The notes: a model not told the origin generated them from the letters alone. A stretch of DNA of 64,000 bases from Phenylobacterium parvum (GCF_003150835.1 NZ_CP029479.1:62001-126000); one strand, 5' to 3'; positions 52,294 to 62,140 are shown, counted from the first letter of the stretch. Numbers and translations: made by a program.

Positions 52294-54003
52294 ATGGCTG
52301 ATGATGCTGGCCTGAATCCTTCCCGCGACGACTTCGCGGCCCTCCTGACCGAGTCCCTGGGCGGACGCGACTTCATGGAAGGCCAGGTGGTCAAGGGGAA
52401 GGTCGTGGGCCTCGAGAAGGACTTCGCGATCATTGACGTGGGCCTCAAGACCGAGGGCCGCGTCTCCATCAAGGAATTCGGCGCCGGGGAAGAGGGCCAG
52501 GCCCCCCTGGCCGTCGGCGACACTGTCGAGGTCTTCCTCGAGCGCGTCGAGAACGCCCTCGGCGAGGCCGTGATCAGCCGCGAGAAGGCCCGCCGCGAAG
52601 AGGCCTGGACCCGCCTCGAGGGCGTCCACGCCCGCAACGAGCCCGTCATGGGCGCCATCGTCGGCCGGGTTAAGGGCGGCTTCACCGTCGACCTCGGCGG
52701 CGCCTCGGCCTTCCTGCCCGGTTCGCAGGTCGACATCCGCCCCGTGCGTGACGTCGGCCCGCTGATGGGCAAGGAACAGCCCTTCGCCATCCTCAAGATG
52801 GACCGCCCGCGCGGCAACATCGTCGTCTCCCGCCGCGCCATCCTCGAGGAAGCCCGCGCCGAGCAGCGCACCGAGCTCGTCGGCCAGCTGCAGGAAGGCG
52901 AGATCCGCGAAGGCGTGGTCAAGAACATCACCGACTACGGCGCCTTCGTGGACCTGGGCGGCATCGATGGCCTGCTGCATGTCACCGACATGAGCTGGAA
53001 GCGCGTCAACCACCCCAGCCAGGTGCTGGCCGTGGGCGACACGGTCCGGGTCCAGATCGTCAAGATCAACCCCGACACCCAGCGCATCTCCTTGGGCATG
53101 AAGCAGCTCCAGTCCGACCCCTGGGACGGCGTCGAGGCCAAGTACCCGGTGGGCGCCCGCTTCACCGGCCGGATCACCAACATCACCGACTACGGCGCCT
53201 TCGTGGAGCTGGAAGCCGGCGTCGAGGGCCTGGTCCACGTCTCGGAAATGTCCTGGACCAAGAAGAACGTCCATCCCGGCAAGATCGTCTCCACCTCCCA
53301 GGAGGTCGACGTGGTCGTGCTGGACGTCGATCCGTCCAAGCGCCGGGTGTCCCTGGGCCTCAAGCAGGCCATGGACAATCCGTGGGAGGCCTTCGTGGCG
53401 GCCCATCCGATCGGCTCCACCGTCGAGGGCGAAGTCAAGAACGCCACCGAGTTCGGCCTGTTCCTCGGCCTGGACAACGACATCGACGGCATGGTGCACC
53501 TGTCCGACCTCGACTGGAACGTCTCCGGCGAAGAGGCCATCACGCGCTACCACAAGGGCGAGATGGTCAAGGCGCGGGTCCTGGACGTCGACGTCGAGAA
53601 GGAGCGCATCTCCCTGGGCATCAAGCAGCTCTCGGGCGACCCGCTCTCGGGCGACGTCTTCCGCAAGGGCCAGACCGTGACCGTCACCGTCACCGAGGTC
53701 ACCTCGGGCGGGATCGAGGTCCGCTTCGGCGAGGACGAGGCCCCCATGTCGGCCTTCATCCGCAAGTCCGACCTGTCCCGCGACCGCGCCGACCAGCGCC
53801 CCGAGCGCTTCGCCGTGGGTGACCGGGTCGACGCCCAGATCACCCTCGTGGACAAGGCGGCCCGCCGGGTCTCCCTGTCCATCAAGGCCCTGGAGATGGT
53901 CGAGGAGAAGGAAGCCATCGAGAAGTTCGGCTCGTCCGACTCCGGCGCCTCCCTGGGCGACATCCTGGGTGCGGCCCTCCGCGAGAAGGCCCAGAAGGAA
54001 TAG
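52294..54003 (+). CDS. rpsA: 30S ribosomal protein S1
   Basis: 569 residues with six S1 OB-fold repeats, roughly 32-100, 118-183, 204-272, 289-359, 376-446 and 463-532. Recurring signs are VVKNITDYGAFVDLGG-IDGLLHVTDMSW and RVSLGLKQ. It binds mRNA leaders and unfolds them for initiation. The ATG 52294 is used. A six-codon ORF (52281) overlaps the start. A strong hairpin terminator follows. Confidence 0.96.
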   Translation: MADDAGLNPSRDDFAALLTESLGGRDFMEGQVVKGKVVGLEKDFAIIDVGLKTEGRVSIKEFGAGEEGQAPLAVGDTVEVFLERVENALGEAVISREKARREEAWTRLEGVHARNEPVMGAIVGRVKGGFTVDLGGASAFLPGSQVDIRPVRDVGPLMGKEQPFAILKMDRPRGNIVVSRRAILEEARAEQRTELVGQLQEGEIREGVVKNITDYGAFVDLGGIDGLLHVTDMSWKRVNHPSQVLAVGDTVRVQIVKINPDTQRISLGMKQLQSDPWDGVEAKYPVGARFTGRITNITDYGAFVELEAGVEGLVHVSEMSWTKKNVHPGKIVSTSQEVDVVVLDVDPSKRRVSLGLKQAMDNPWEAFVAAHPIGSTVEGEVKNATEFGLFLGLDNDIDGMVHLSDLDWNVSGEEAITRYHKGEMVKARVLDVDVEKERISLGIKQLSGDPLSGDVFRKGQTVTVTVTEVTSGGIEVRFGEDEAPMSAFIRKSDLSRDRADQRPERFAVGDRVDAQITLVDKAARRVSLSIKALEMVEEKEAIEKFGSSDSGASLGDILGAALREKAQKE

Positions 54004-54026
54004 GTCCCCGACCAGGGATCTCCTGC

Positions 54027-54091
54027 GGCGCGCCTTTGGGCGCGCCGCCCGTCTTCGCGGCGGGCCGGGTCACCGGCCCGCCGTTTTCTTT
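54027..54091 (+). terminator. Double-hairpin terminator of rpsA
   Basis: First hairpin: GGCGCGCC (54027-54034)/GGCGCGCC (54039-54046). Second: CGGCGGGCCGG (54058-54068)/CCGGCCCGCCG (54073-54083), loop GTCA, followed by TTTTCTTT. The second is a classic intrinsic terminator. Confidence 0.85.
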
Positions 54092-54114
54092 GCCCGTCGC
54101 CGGCGCCCAAGGGC

Positions 54115-54142
54115 TTGACGCCAAAGGGAATTGCGCTGAAGT
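54115..54142 (+). promoter_or_regulatory. Predicted ihfB promoter
   Basis: TTGACGC (54115-54121), 13 bp, GCTGAAGT (54135-54142), an approximate match to the Caulobacter sigma-73 pattern TTGACGS-N10-14-GCTANAWC, 52 bp before the ihfB ATG. Confidence 0.45.
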
Positions 54143-54193
54143 GGTCGCCAGCCGGGCAGGACCTGGCGGCCGGAAGCCGGGGTGGCCTGGGGC

Positions 54194-54478
54194 ATGATCA
54201 AGTCCGAACTCATCGCCAGGCTGGCGGAAGAAAACCCGCACCTGACCCAGAAGGACATCGAGCGCGTCGTCTCGGTGATCCTCGACCGGATGATCCAGGC
54301 CCTCGAGGACGGCGGCCGGGTCGAGCTCCGCGGCTTCGGCGCCTTTTCCGTCCGCTCCCGGGGCGCCCGCTCCGGCCGCAATCCGAGGACCGGCGAGTCC
54401 GTTTCCGTCCGGGCCAAGCACGTGCCCTTCTTCAAGAGCGGCAAGGAGCTCCGGGTCCGGCTCAACGCCGACGACTGA
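54194..54478 (+). CDS. ihfB: Integration host factor subunit beta
   Basis: 94 residues of the HU/IHF family: [23 protein letters not shown], then [16 protein letters not shown] and [10 protein letters not shown], where Pro in RNPRTG intercalates in DNA, and the C-terminal basic tail. The position after rpsA is that of IHF-beta rather than HU. The ATG 54194 starts the fold; an upstream in-frame GTG-type start at 54182 is unlikely. A 7-bp hairpin overlaps the stop codon. Confidence 0.94.
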   Translation: MIKSELIARLAEENPHLTQKDIERVVSVILDRMIQALEDGGRVELRGFGAFSVRSRGARSGRNPRTGESVSVRAKHVPFFKSGKELRVRLNADD

Positions 54479-54487
54479 GATCGTCGG
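54468..54487 (+). terminator. Hairpin across the ihfB stop
   Basis: CCGACGA (54468-54474)/TCGTCGG (54481-54487), loop CTGAGA containing the TGA stop. No U-tract, so the termination role is weak. Confidence 0.35.
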
Positions 54488-54516
54488 AACCCAAGCGCAT
54501 TCCTAGGGGGGAATCC

Positions 54517-54939
54517 ATGTCCATTCTCAGTGAGTTCCGCGAATTCATCGCCCGCGGCAACGTGGTCGATCTGGCGGTCGGCGTCATCATCGGCGGGGCC
54601 TTCGGCAAGATCGTCACCGCCCTGGTCGAGGACGTGATCATGCCGCCGATCGGCCTCCTGACCAGCGGGGTCGACTTCTCCCACATGAACCTGGTGCTCA
54701 AGGCCGACAATCCGGCCACCAAGGTCGATGAGATGGTCGCCATCCAATACGGCGCCTTCCTGAACACCGTCATCCAGTTCATGATCGTCGCCTGGGTGGT
54801 CTTCCTGCTGGTCAAGGGCGTGAACACCCTGCGCCGCGCCCAGGCCGCCGAGGCCGCCGAGTCGGCCCCGCCGCCGGCGCCTTCGGCCGAGGAAACCCTC
54901 CTTGCCGAGATCCGCGACCTCCTGAAGTCCGGTCGCTGA
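54517..54939 (+). CDS. mscL: Large-conductance mechanosensitive channel MscL
   Basis: 140 residues. Amphipathic N-terminal helix [29 protein letters not shown], first membrane helix up to VIMPPIGLL, periplasmic loop, second helix [23 protein letters not shown] and a cytoplasmic bundle ending [11 protein letters not shown]. It opens under osmotic down-shock. AGGGGGG precedes the ATG 54517 by six bases. It is 38 bp after ihfB. Confidence 0.95.
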   Translation: MSILSEFREFIARGNVVDLAVGVIIGGAFGKIVTALVEDVIMPPIGLLTSGVDFSHMNLVLKADNPATKVDEMVAIQYGAFLNTVIQFMIVAWVVFLLVKGVNTLRRAQAAEAAESAPPPAPSAEETLLAEIRDLLKSGR

Positions 54940-54975
54940 TCCTCACCCCTTGAAGTCGGCAGGCGCTGGCCCCTA

Positions 54976-55641
54976 ATGGCGGCCATGCGCCTTCCCGCCA
55001 AGATCTGCGGCCTGTCCACGCCCGAGGCGGTCGAGGCCGCCGTGCGTGGGGGCGCCGGGTTCCTGGGCTTCAACTTCTTCCCGCCCAGCCCGCGCTGCGT
55101 GACGCCCGAGGCCGCGGCCCGTCTCGCGGTCCCCGCCCGGGCCGCGGGGGTGCGGATCTGCGCCATCACCGTGGATGCCGGCGACGAGCTGGTTGACCGG
55201 ATCGCGGCCATCCTCGACCCGGACTTCATCCAGCTCCATGGCGCCGAGCCGCCGGCGCGGGGGGCCGAGGTCGCCGCTCGCACCGGCGCCGGCCTGATCC
55301 GCGCCCTGCCGGTCGGCGGCCCGGAGGATCTGGCGGCCGCCGCGCCCTGGACCGAGCTCGCCGACCACCTCCTGCTCGACGCCCGGCCGCCCCGGGGCGC
55401 GGCCTTGACCGGCGGCCTGGGAGTCGCCTTTGACTGGACCCTGACCCAGGGTTTCCGCCCCCCGCGTCCCTGGTTCCTGGCCGGCGGCCTCGACCCCTGG
55501 AACATCGCCGAGGCCCTGGAGGTTTCCGGGGCCCCGATGGCCGACGTTTCCTCTGGCGTGGAACGCGGTCCCGGACTAAAGGACCCCTCTCTGATCTCGG
55601 CCTTCCTCGACGCTGTCCGCCGAGCCCGACCACAGGCCTGA
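54976..55641 (+). CDS. trpF: Phosphoribosylanthranilate isomerase
   Basis: 221-residue TIM barrel. [15 protein letters not shown] holds the catalytic Cys, [18 protein letters not shown] follows, and the Asp in [12 protein letters not shown] is in place. IQLHGAE and [14 protein letters not shown] are phosphate-contact segments. It performs the Amadori step in tryptophan synthesis. ATG 54976 is used (54985 possible). One base separates it from trpB; the trpF-trpB-trpA set is standard here. Confidence 0.93.
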   Translation: MAAMRLPAKICGLSTPEAVEAAVRGGAGFLGFNFFPPSPRCVTPEAAARLAVPARAAGVRICAITVDAGDELVDRIAAILDPDFIQLHGAEPPARGAEVAARTGAGLIRALPVGGPEDLAAAAPWTELADHLLLDARPPRGAALTGGLGVAFDWTLTQGFRPPRPWFLAGGLDPWNIAEALEVSGAPMADVSSGVERGPGLKDPSLISAFLDAVRRARPQA

Positions 55642-55642
55642 C

Positions 55643-56863
55643 GTGAACCAGATCGCACCGCTCAACGACTACTCCGCCTATCCCGACGCCTCGGGCCGCT
55701 TCGGTGACTACGGGGGCCGCTACGTGCCTGAAACCCTCATGCCCCTGGTGCATGAGCTGGAGGCCGCCTTCCGCGCCGCCATGGCCGACGAGGGCTTCCG
55801 CGGCGAGCTGGACGGCTACCTCAAGCACTATGTCGGCCGGCCCAGCCCGCTCTACTTCGCCGAGCGCCTGACCCGGCGGTTCGGCGGCGCCAAGGTCTAC
55901 CTCAAGCGCGAGGAGTTGAATCACACCGGCGCGCACAAGATCAACAACTGCATGGGCCAGATCCTGCTGGCCATGCGGATGGGCAAGACCCGCATCATCG
56001 CCGAGACCGGCGCTGGGCAGCATGGCGTTGCGACGGCCACGGTCTGCGCCCGCTTCGGCCTGCCCTGCGTGGTCTACATGGGCGCCGTGGACGTCGAGCG
56101 GCAGAAGCCCAACGTCTTCCGGATGAACCTCCTGGGCGCCCGGGTCGAGCCCGTCACCTCTGGGTCCTCCACCCTCAAGGACGCCATGAACGAGGCCCTG
56201 CGCGACTGGGTCACCAACGTCCACGACACCTACTACCTGATCGGGTCGGCGGCGGGCCCGCACCCCTATCCCGAGATGGTCCGCGAGTTCCAGGCGGTGA
56301 TCGGCCGCGAGACCCGCGAGCAGATCCTCCAGGTCGAAGGCCGCCTGCCGGACGCCGTCGTCGCCTGTGTCGGCGGGGGTTCCAACGCCATCGGCATGTT
56401 CCACCCCTTCCTGAACGATGAGGGCGTGCGCCTGATCGGGATCGAGGCCTCGGGCGACGGCATGGAGACCGAGCGCCACGCCGCCGCCATCAATGGCGGC
56501 CGCCCCGGCGTCCTGCACGGTAACCGCACCTATCTGATCCAGGACCCGGTCGGCCAGATCACCGAGGCCCACTCCATCTCCGCGGGCCTGGACTATCCCG
56601 GCATCGGGCCCGAGCACGCCTTCCTCCACGACGTGGGCCGGGCCGAGTACCTGACCTGCACCGACCGCGAGGCCCTGGACGCCTTCCAGCTCTGCGCCGA
56701 GCTGGAGGGGATCATCCCGGCCCTGGAGACTAGCCACGCCCTGGCCCGCCTGCCCGAGATCTGCGCCGAGCTGGGTCCCGAGGGGATCATCGTGGTCAAC
56801 CTCTCCGGCCGGGGCGACAAGGACGTCAACACCGTCGCCCAGGCCCTGGGGCTTTCGATTTGA
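55643..56863 (+). CDS. trpB: Tryptophan synthase beta subunit
   Basis: 406 residues, PLP-dependent. The Schiff-base K99 lies in [29 protein letters not shown], the phosphate loop [10 protein letters not shown] and the C-terminal SGRGDKD are all conserved. It makes Trp from indole and serine. It starts at GTG 55643 with a minimal leader of one base after trpF, and ends by TTGA overlap with trpA. Confidence 0.96.
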   Translation: MNQIAPLNDYSAYPDASGRFGDYGGRYVPETLMPLVHELEAAFRAAMADEGFRGELDGYLKHYVGRPSPLYFAERLTRRFGGAKVYLKREELNHTGAHKINNCMGQILLAMRMGKTRIIAETGAGQHGVATATVCARFGLPCVVYMGAVDVERQKPNVFRMNLLGARVEPVTSGSSTLKDAMNEALRDWVTNVHDTYYLIGSAAGPHPYPEMVREFQAVIGRETREQILQVEGRLPDAVVACVGGGSNAIGMFHPFLNDEGVRLIGIEASGDGMETERHAAAINGGRPGVLHGNRTYLIQDPVGQITEAHSISAGLDYPGIGPEHAFLHDVGRAEYLTCTDREALDAFQLCAELEGIIPALETSHALARLPEICAELGPEGIIVVNLSGRGDKDVNTVAQALGLSI

Positions 56864-57693
56864 GCCGCGCCCGGATCGACGCCCGCTTTGCGCGCCTGCG
56901 CGCCGAGGGCCGGGCGGGCTTCGTGACCTACGTCATGGGCGGCGACCCCGACCCGGAGACCGCCCTGGCCATCCTCGAGGGCCTTCCCGCCGCGGGCGCT
57001 GACCTCATCGAGGTGGGCTTCCCCTTCTCTGATCCCCTGGCCGAGGGGCCGCCCATCCAGCGCGCCGCCCAACGGGCCCTGGCCCACGGCATGACCCTCC
57101 AGAAGACCCTCGACCTGGTGGCCGCCTTCCGCCGCAGGGACCAGGAGACCCCGGTCATCCTGATGGGCTACGCCAATCCCCTCGAGACTCCCGGCTACGC
57201 CGCTTTCGCCCGCGCCGCCGCCGAGGCGGGGGTCGACGGCCTGATCGTGGTGGACATCCCGCCTGAGGAAGCCGATCCCCTGGCGGACGCCCTCGACGCT
57301 CAGGACCTGTCCCTGATCCGCCTGGCCACCCCCACCACCGACGACCGCCGCCTGCCGGTGGTGGTCCGCCGGACTTCGGGCTTCGTCTACTACGTCTCCG
57401 TCGCCGGGGTGACCGGCGTGAAGGAGGCTGACGCCGGCGCCGTGGCCCCCAATGTCGAGCGGGTCCGCGCCGCCTCCGGACTGCCGGTCGCCGTGGGCTT
57501 CGGCGTCCGCACCGAGGAGAGGGCCGCCGAGGTCGCCCGCGTCTCCGACGCCGTCGTCGTGGGCTCTGCCCTGGTCGACGAGGTCGCCGACGCCCTGGCC
57601 GCAAACGAAGACGTGACCGGCCGGGTGCTTACAAAAGTCGCGGCTCTGGCTAAGTCTGTCCGTTCGGCGAGGACGCCGAGTCGCGGGGCATAG
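56860..57693 (+). CDS. trpA: Tryptophan synthase alpha subunit, with Glu in place of catalytic Asp
   Basis: 277-residue TIM barrel that cleaves indole-3-glycerol phosphate. [21 protein letters not shown] gives the catalytic acid E51. The second catalytic residue (Asp60 in Salmonella) aligns with E62, codon GAG at 57043-57045. [12 protein letters not shown] is normal. TTG start at 56860 overlaps the trpB stop (TTGA). It precedes accD by 7 bp. The substitution may be a lineage feature. Confidence 0.93.
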   Translation: MSRARIDARFARLRAEGRAGFVTYVMGGDPDPETALAILEGLPAAGADLIEVGFPFSDPLAEGPPIQRAAQRALAHGMTLQKTLDLVAAFRRRDQETPVILMGYANPLETPGYAAFARAAAEAGVDGLIVVDIPPEEADPLADALDAQDLSLIRLATPTTDDRRLPVVVRRTSGFVYYVSVAGVTGVKEADAGAVAPNVERVRAASGLPVAVGFGVRTEERAAEVARVSDAVVVGSALVDEVADALAANEDVTGRVLTKVAALAKSVRSARTPSRGA

Positions 57694-57700
57694 GCGCAGT

Positions 57701-58633
57701 ATGGCTATGGCTGACCACAAGGACGACAAATCCGGGAAGCCAGCCCAGGGCCAGCCTCCCCGGGAGCGCGGCGGCTGGCTGGCCAAGATTGCTCCTGGCG
57801 TCCGCAACCTGGTCGCCAAGCGTGAGACCCCCGACAACCTCTGGGTCAAGTGCCCCGACACTGGCGAGATGCTCTATCGCCCCGACCTCGAGGCGGCCCT
57901 CTGGGTCACACCGTCGGGCAGCCACATGCGGATCGGCGCTGCCCAGCGCCTGCGCTACACCTTTGACGACGGCCGGTTCGAGCGGATTCCCTCGCCTGTC
58001 GTCGTGGACGATCCCCTCAAGTTCCCGGACGATAAGCCCTACGCCGACCGCCTGAAAGCCGCGCGCAAGGCCACCGGCGAGCAGGATTCCATGGCCATCG
58101 CCTTCGGGAACATCCGGGGCGAACCGGCGGTGGTCATCGTCCAGGACTTCAACTTCATGGGCGGCTCCCTGGGCATGGGCGCCGGCGAGGCCTTCATCAA
58201 GGCCGCCGAGGAGGCCGTCCGCCGCAAGGTCCCCCTGGTCATCTTCACTGCCTCCGGGGGCGCCCGCATGCAGGAGGGGACCCTCTCGCTCATGCAGATG
58301 GCGCGGACCACCCTGGCCCTCAACGAGGTCAAGGCGGCGGGCCTGCCCTACATCGTGGTGCTGACCGATCCCACCACCGGCGGGGTTTCGGCCTCCTACG
58401 CCATGCTGGGCGACATCCACATCGCCGAGCCCAACGCCATGATCGCCTTCTCCGGCCGCCGGGTCATCGAGCAGACCATCCGCGAGGTCCTGCCGCCAGG
58501 CTTCCAGCGCGCCGAGTTCCTGGTCGAGCGCGGGATGGTCGACCTCGTCGCCGCCCGTTCCGAGCTTCCGGACGTCCTCGCCTCGGTGCTGAAGACCCTG
58601 ATGCTGGGCCGCGCCCGGGCCCGCGCCGCCTGA
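57701..58633 (+). CDS. accD: Acetyl-CoA carboxylase carboxyltransferase subunit beta
   Basis: 310 residues, malonyl-CoA synthesis. The crotonase core has VVIVQDFNFMGGSLGMGAGEAF, FTASGGARMQEG and DPTTGGVSASYAMLGD. The N-terminal zinc ribbon has only C51 (WVKCPDTGEMLYR) of four cysteines. The partner AccA is elsewhere. ATG 57701 (57707 also possible). It lies 7 bp after trpA and 19 bp before folC, as in many alphaproteobacteria. Confidence 0.94.
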   Translation: MAMADHKDDKSGKPAQGQPPRERGGWLAKIAPGVRNLVAKRETPDNLWVKCPDTGEMLYRPDLEAALWVTPSGSHMRIGAAQRLRYTFDDGRFERIPSPVVVDDPLKFPDDKPYADRLKAARKATGEQDSMAIAFGNIRGEPAVVIVQDFNFMGGSLGMGAGEAFIKAAEEAVRRKVPLVIFTASGGARMQEGTLSLMQMARTTLALNEVKAAGLPYIVVLTDPTTGGVSASYAMLGDIHIAEPNAMIAFSGRRVIEQTIREVLPPGFQRAEFLVERGMVDLVAARSELPDVLASVLKTLMLGRARARAA

Positions 58634-58652
58634 GCCCCCTCCCGGCGGGACC

Positions 58653-59972
58653 ATGTACGATCCGATCCGGGCGTCAGACGCCGTCATCCAGAAGCTGAGG
58701 GCCAACCATCCCTCGCTCATCGACCTGACCACCGGCCGGGTCGAGAGACTGCTTGAGGCCTTGGGGCGTCCCGACCTGCGCCTGCCCCCCGTCATCCACG
58801 TGGCCGGGACCAACGGCAAGGGCTCCACCACCGCCTTCCTCAGGGCCATGGCCGAGGCGGCGGGCCTGTCGGTCCACGTCCTCACCTCGCCGCACCTGGT
58901 CCGCTTCGCCGAGCGCATCCGCATCGCTGGCCGGCTGATCACCGACGAGGCCCTCGACGCCCTCGCCGACCGGCTGGAGGCGGTCAACGCCGGCCAGCCG
59001 ATCAGCTTTTTCGAGATCACAACGGTGCTGGCCTTTACGGCCTTCGCTGAGACCCCGGCGGATCTCTGCATCATCGAGGTGGGCCTGGGGGGTCGGTTCG
59101 ACGCCACCAACATCTTCCCCGCCCCCGCCGTCTCGGTGATCACTCCGGTCGACTACGACCACGTGGAGATGCTGGGTCCGGAACTCTCGAACATCGCCTG
59201 GGAGAAGGCCGGGATCATCAAGGCTGGCCGCCCTGTGGTCTCCGCCCGCCAGCGCGAGGAGGCCCTGCCGGTCATCGAGGCCGAAGCCGAGGCCCTGGGC
59301 GCGCCCCTGACCCTGGTGGGCCGCGACGCCGACATCTGGCGCGAGCGGGGCCGCCTGATGGTGCAGGCGCAGGACCGGCTGCTGGACCTGCCGGCGCCCT
59401 CCCTTCCCGGACCCCACCAGTTCGACAACGCCGGCCTCGCCGCCCTTGCCCTCCTGGCCCTGGACGATCCCCGGATCACCGAGGCGGCCCTGGGCCGCGG
59501 TGCGGAGACCGCGACCTGGCCAGGCCGGTTCCAGAGGCTGAAGGACGGCCCCCTGGGCCGGCTGGCCGCTGCACGGGGCTCGGATCTCTGGCTGGACGGC
59601 GCCCACAACCCCCATGGCGCGGAGGCCCTGGCCCGGACCTGCGCCGAAATGACGGCCCGGGATCCCCGGCCCCTGGTTCTGGTGGTGGGGCAGTTCGCGC
59701 GGAAAGACCCGAGGGGTTTCTTCGCCGCCTTCCGGGACCTGCCCCTGAGGGTCGTGGCGACCACCTTCGAGTCCTCGACGGCGCTGTCGCCGGAGGCCCT
59801 GGCCGAGGCGGCGCGGGCCGAGGGGCTTCCGGTCGAGACCGCCCCCGACGTCTCCGCCGCCGTCGCCCTGGCGCTGGAAGCCGCCGGTCCGCCCCCCCGT
59901 GTGGTGGTCTGCGGCGGCCTGCACTTCGCCGGCGAGGTCCTGGCGCTCAGCCCCGAGACCTGGCCCGCCTGA
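58653..59972 (+). CDS. folC: Bifunctional dihydrofolate / folylpolyglutamate synthase
   Basis: 439 residues, Mur-ligase fold. P-loop VAGTNGKGSTTAFL (about 50-63), LTSPHLVRFAERI, IEVGLGGRFDATN, ITPVDYDHVEMLG, and later DGAHNPHGAEAL. It adds glutamate to dihydropteroate and tetrahydrofolate. It follows accD. The gene ends 32 bp before the converging TonB receptor gene. Confidence 0.94.
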   Translation: MYDPIRASDAVIQKLRANHPSLIDLTTGRVERLLEALGRPDLRLPPVIHVAGTNGKGSTTAFLRAMAEAAGLSVHVLTSPHLVRFAERIRIAGRLITDEALDALADRLEAVNAGQPISFFEITTVLAFTAFAETPADLCIIEVGLGGRFDATNIFPAPAVSVITPVDYDHVEMLGPELSNIAWEKAGIIKAGRPVVSARQREEALPVIEAEAEALGAPLTLVGRDADIWRERGRLMVQAQDRLLDLPAPSLPGPHQFDNAGLAALALLALDDPRITEAALGRGAETATWPGRFQRLKDGPLGRLAAARGSDLWLDGAHNPHGAEALARTCAEMTARDPRPLVLVVGQFARKDPRGFFAAFRDLPLRVVATTFESSTALSPEALAEAARAEGLPVETAPDVSAAVALALEAAGPPPRVVVCGGLHFAGEVLALSPETWPA

Positions 59973-60004
59973 GGGCGGCCCGTTCGGCTGCAGGTCCAGC
60001 CTCG

Positions 60005-62047
60005 CTAGAAGACGCCCTTCGCCGTGAACCAGAACTGCCGCCCCTCCTCCCAGCGCCGGTATTCCCGGGCCGAGACAGACCCGGCCCGGGTGGGGGCGTA
60101 GACGGTCCGTTCGCTGGTGAACCCTCGGCCCATGGGGTGGAAGACGGTCATCCTCAGCTTCAGGTTCCGGAAGTGGCTGCTTTCGATGGACATCCGGAGT
60201 TCCGGGTCGACCGAGAAGGCGCTCACTTCCGGAACGAAATAGTCGAAGTTCTCGCCGCGGCCTTCCACCTGAAGGCTCCACGACAGCCTGTAGGCGGGAA
60301 GGTCCTGGCGCAGCTCGACGTCGTAATCCCAGGGGTCGAGGTCCGTGACCCGGCGGGACTGTCCCGTCAGGGGGTCGCTGAACGCGGCGTCGCGCCAGGA
60401 TCCCCGCGCGTCCAGCCGCAGCCCGGAGGCAAGGGAGGACAGGGAGACCGAGGCGCCGAACTCCGCGCCCCAGACCCGGGCCCGCCCGGCGTTCCCTGAC
60501 CCGAATCCTCCGCCCGGCAGGATGACGGGCTCCAGCACGTCACCCCGCCATTCGTGGAAAAGCCCGGCGTTCAGGACCAGACCGTCCCGGCCGCGAAGGT
60601 CGATATCCAGGCTCGCGCGCGTTTCCAGCTGGGGCCGCAACTCGGCGTTGCCGCCCTGGGTGCGGTCGTCGCCGACCTCCGCCGAGGCGGCGAAGGCGTC
60701 GAAGTCCAGCTGGCCCACGGTCCGCTTGAGGCCTGCATCCACGCTGACGCCGGGGCTGGGCCTCCAGGACAGTGACAGCGCCGGCTTGAAGAAGACCAGC
60801 TGCTGGCGGTTCTCCGCATCGCCGCTCACGGCGATCTCCGACCATTCCGCGGCGGCCTTCGCATCCAGGGTCAGCTTCGGGTTCAGGTCGTAGGCAAGGG
60901 TGTAGAAGGCTTCGGCGCGCCGTTCCTCCACAACCACGTCGGCGGCCGGCAGGAGGATGGGGGCGAGGGTCCCGCTCCCCGCCCGGTTCGCAAGGGAAAG
61001 GGCGGAGTCCAGCCGGTTGTAGGCGACTTCTCCGCCGGCTTCCGGGCGCAGCCGTCCCCCGACCGGGGTCACGGTCGCCCTCGCCACCCACTCGACGAAG
61101 GTGCGGTCGGCGCCAGCGACGATCTCCGAGGCCAGGGCGCCCGGCGGCGTCTCCGTCCGGCTTCCGCTGGCGGTCTCCTCGTGCCGCCAGCTCCCCAGGC
61201 TGAGGATCTTCAGGGACCAGGCGTTCGGCAGCCGACCCGACCACTCGCCGCCCAGTTCGGCGTCCAGGACATCCTCGTCGTAGGCGAGGGCCCTGAACTG
61301 GTCCGGCGATCCCGACGGCGGCCGGCCGAGATAGCCGGGAAAGTCGAAACGGGTGCGGGCTTCCTGACCCTCAACCCTGCCGTTGATGACGACCTCGCCG
61401 CCAAGGGCCTCGCGACGGATGTCGCCGGCCAATGTCAGTTCCCCGCCCTGGGAAAGCCGCGTCTCGTCCTCATGCAGCCTGAGCGCGCCATCAGGCGCGC
61501 TCCGAAGCCGGACGCCCTCCGTGTTGTCGCGGAAGGCCCGGAACTGCGCCCGTCCCGAACCCCGCCAGCCCAGTATGGGCCCGGAGACGCTGGCCTCCAT
61601 GTAGGGCCTGACGTCGCCACGATGGTTGAGCGAGGCCGAGACGCCCCAGGAGCCGGAAAGGCCAGTCTCCTTGACGATCAGGTCCACGATGACGGACCGA
61701 CCCGACGCTTCGCTGGTGGTCGGATTGGTGATGAGATCGATCCTCACCACGGCTGAGGCCGGAATCCGCGACAGCGCCTCCCGCGGCCCGCCGGCCTTGG
61801 ACCCAGGCCTTGAACCGTTGATCAGGACGTTGCCGCCGGTATCGCCGAAGCCGCGGCGCGACTCACCCTTGTCCACGGCGAAGCCGGGAACCCGCGCCAC
61901 CATGTCAAAAGCCGTGCTGGGGGCGAAGCTGTCGAAGTAGGCGCGGGGATAGCTCGTCACCCGAGCAGGTTCCGCCGCCATCCCGGCGGCGGGAGCGGCG
62001 AGAACAAGGGCGACGGCGAACGGGGAAGGCAGGCCGCGAAGGGTCAA
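60005..62047 (-). CDS. TonB-dependent receptor family protein (short, orphan)
   Basis: 680 residues. A signal peptide (about 1-24, LVLAAPAAGMAA) and a plug domain follow. The plug signatures are YFDSFAPSTAFDMVARVPGFAVDKGE, GNVLINGSRPGSK and RIPASAVVRIDLITNPT. The rest is a long beta-barrel of alternating hydrophobic strands ending in an aromatic C-terminal Phe. No clear TonB box is visible, and no partner transport gene is adjacent. The ligand is unknown. The start is TTG 62047; no ATG fits. Confidence 0.85.
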   Translation of the reverse strand: MTLRGLPSPFAVALVLAAPAAGMAAEPARVTSYPRAYFDSFAPSTAFDMVARVPGFAVDKGESRRGFGDTGGNVLINGSRPGSKAGGPREALSRIPASAVVRIDLITNPTTSEASGRSVIVDLIVKETGLSGSWGVSASLNHRGDVRPYMEASVSGPILGWRGSGRAQFRAFRDNTEGVRLRSAPDGALRLHEDETRLSQGGELTLAGDIRREALGGEVVINGRVEGQEARTRFDFPGYLGRPPSGSPDQFRALAYDEDVLDAELGGEWSGRLPNAWSLKILSLGSWRHEETASGSRTETPPGALASEIVAGADRTFVEWVARATVTPVGGRLRPEAGGEVAYNRLDSALSLANRAGSGTLAPILLPAADVVVEERRAEAFYTLAYDLNPKLTLDAKAAAEWSEIAVSGDAENRQQLVFFKPALSLSWRPSPGVSVDAGLKRTVGQLDFDAFAASAEVGDDRTQGGNAELRPQLETRASLDIDLRGRDGLVLNAGLFHEWRGDVLEPVILPGGGFGSGNAGRARVWGAEFGASVSLSSLASGLRLDARGSWRDAAFSDPLTGQSRRVTDLDPWDYDVELRQDLPAYRLSWSLQVEGRGENFDYFVPEVSAFSVDPELRMSIESSHFRNLKLRMTVFHPMGRGFTSERTVYAPTRAGSVSAREYRRWEEGRQFWFTAKGVF

Positions 62048-62112
62048 GACAGGCTCCGGGCCGGAAGACGCAGGGCGAAAACGGAAGAGGCGGGCCGAAA
62101 GACGAAGAGCGA

Positions 62113-62140
62113 GGCTGGGACAGCGCTTGCCGTCCCAGCC
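62113..62140 (-). terminator. Terminator-like hairpin after trxA
   Basis: 9-bp stem GGCTGGGAC (62113-62121)/GTCCCAGCC (62132-62140), 10-base loop, between trxA and the TonB receptor. On the minus strand it is followed by a pyrimidine-rich stretch. Confidence 0.5.

Noticed and set aside
52281-52301. Six-codon ORF (MKEHHG) overlapping the rpsA start
   Set aside because: Too short and with no separate RBS; most likely chance, though it could be part of the S1 leader.
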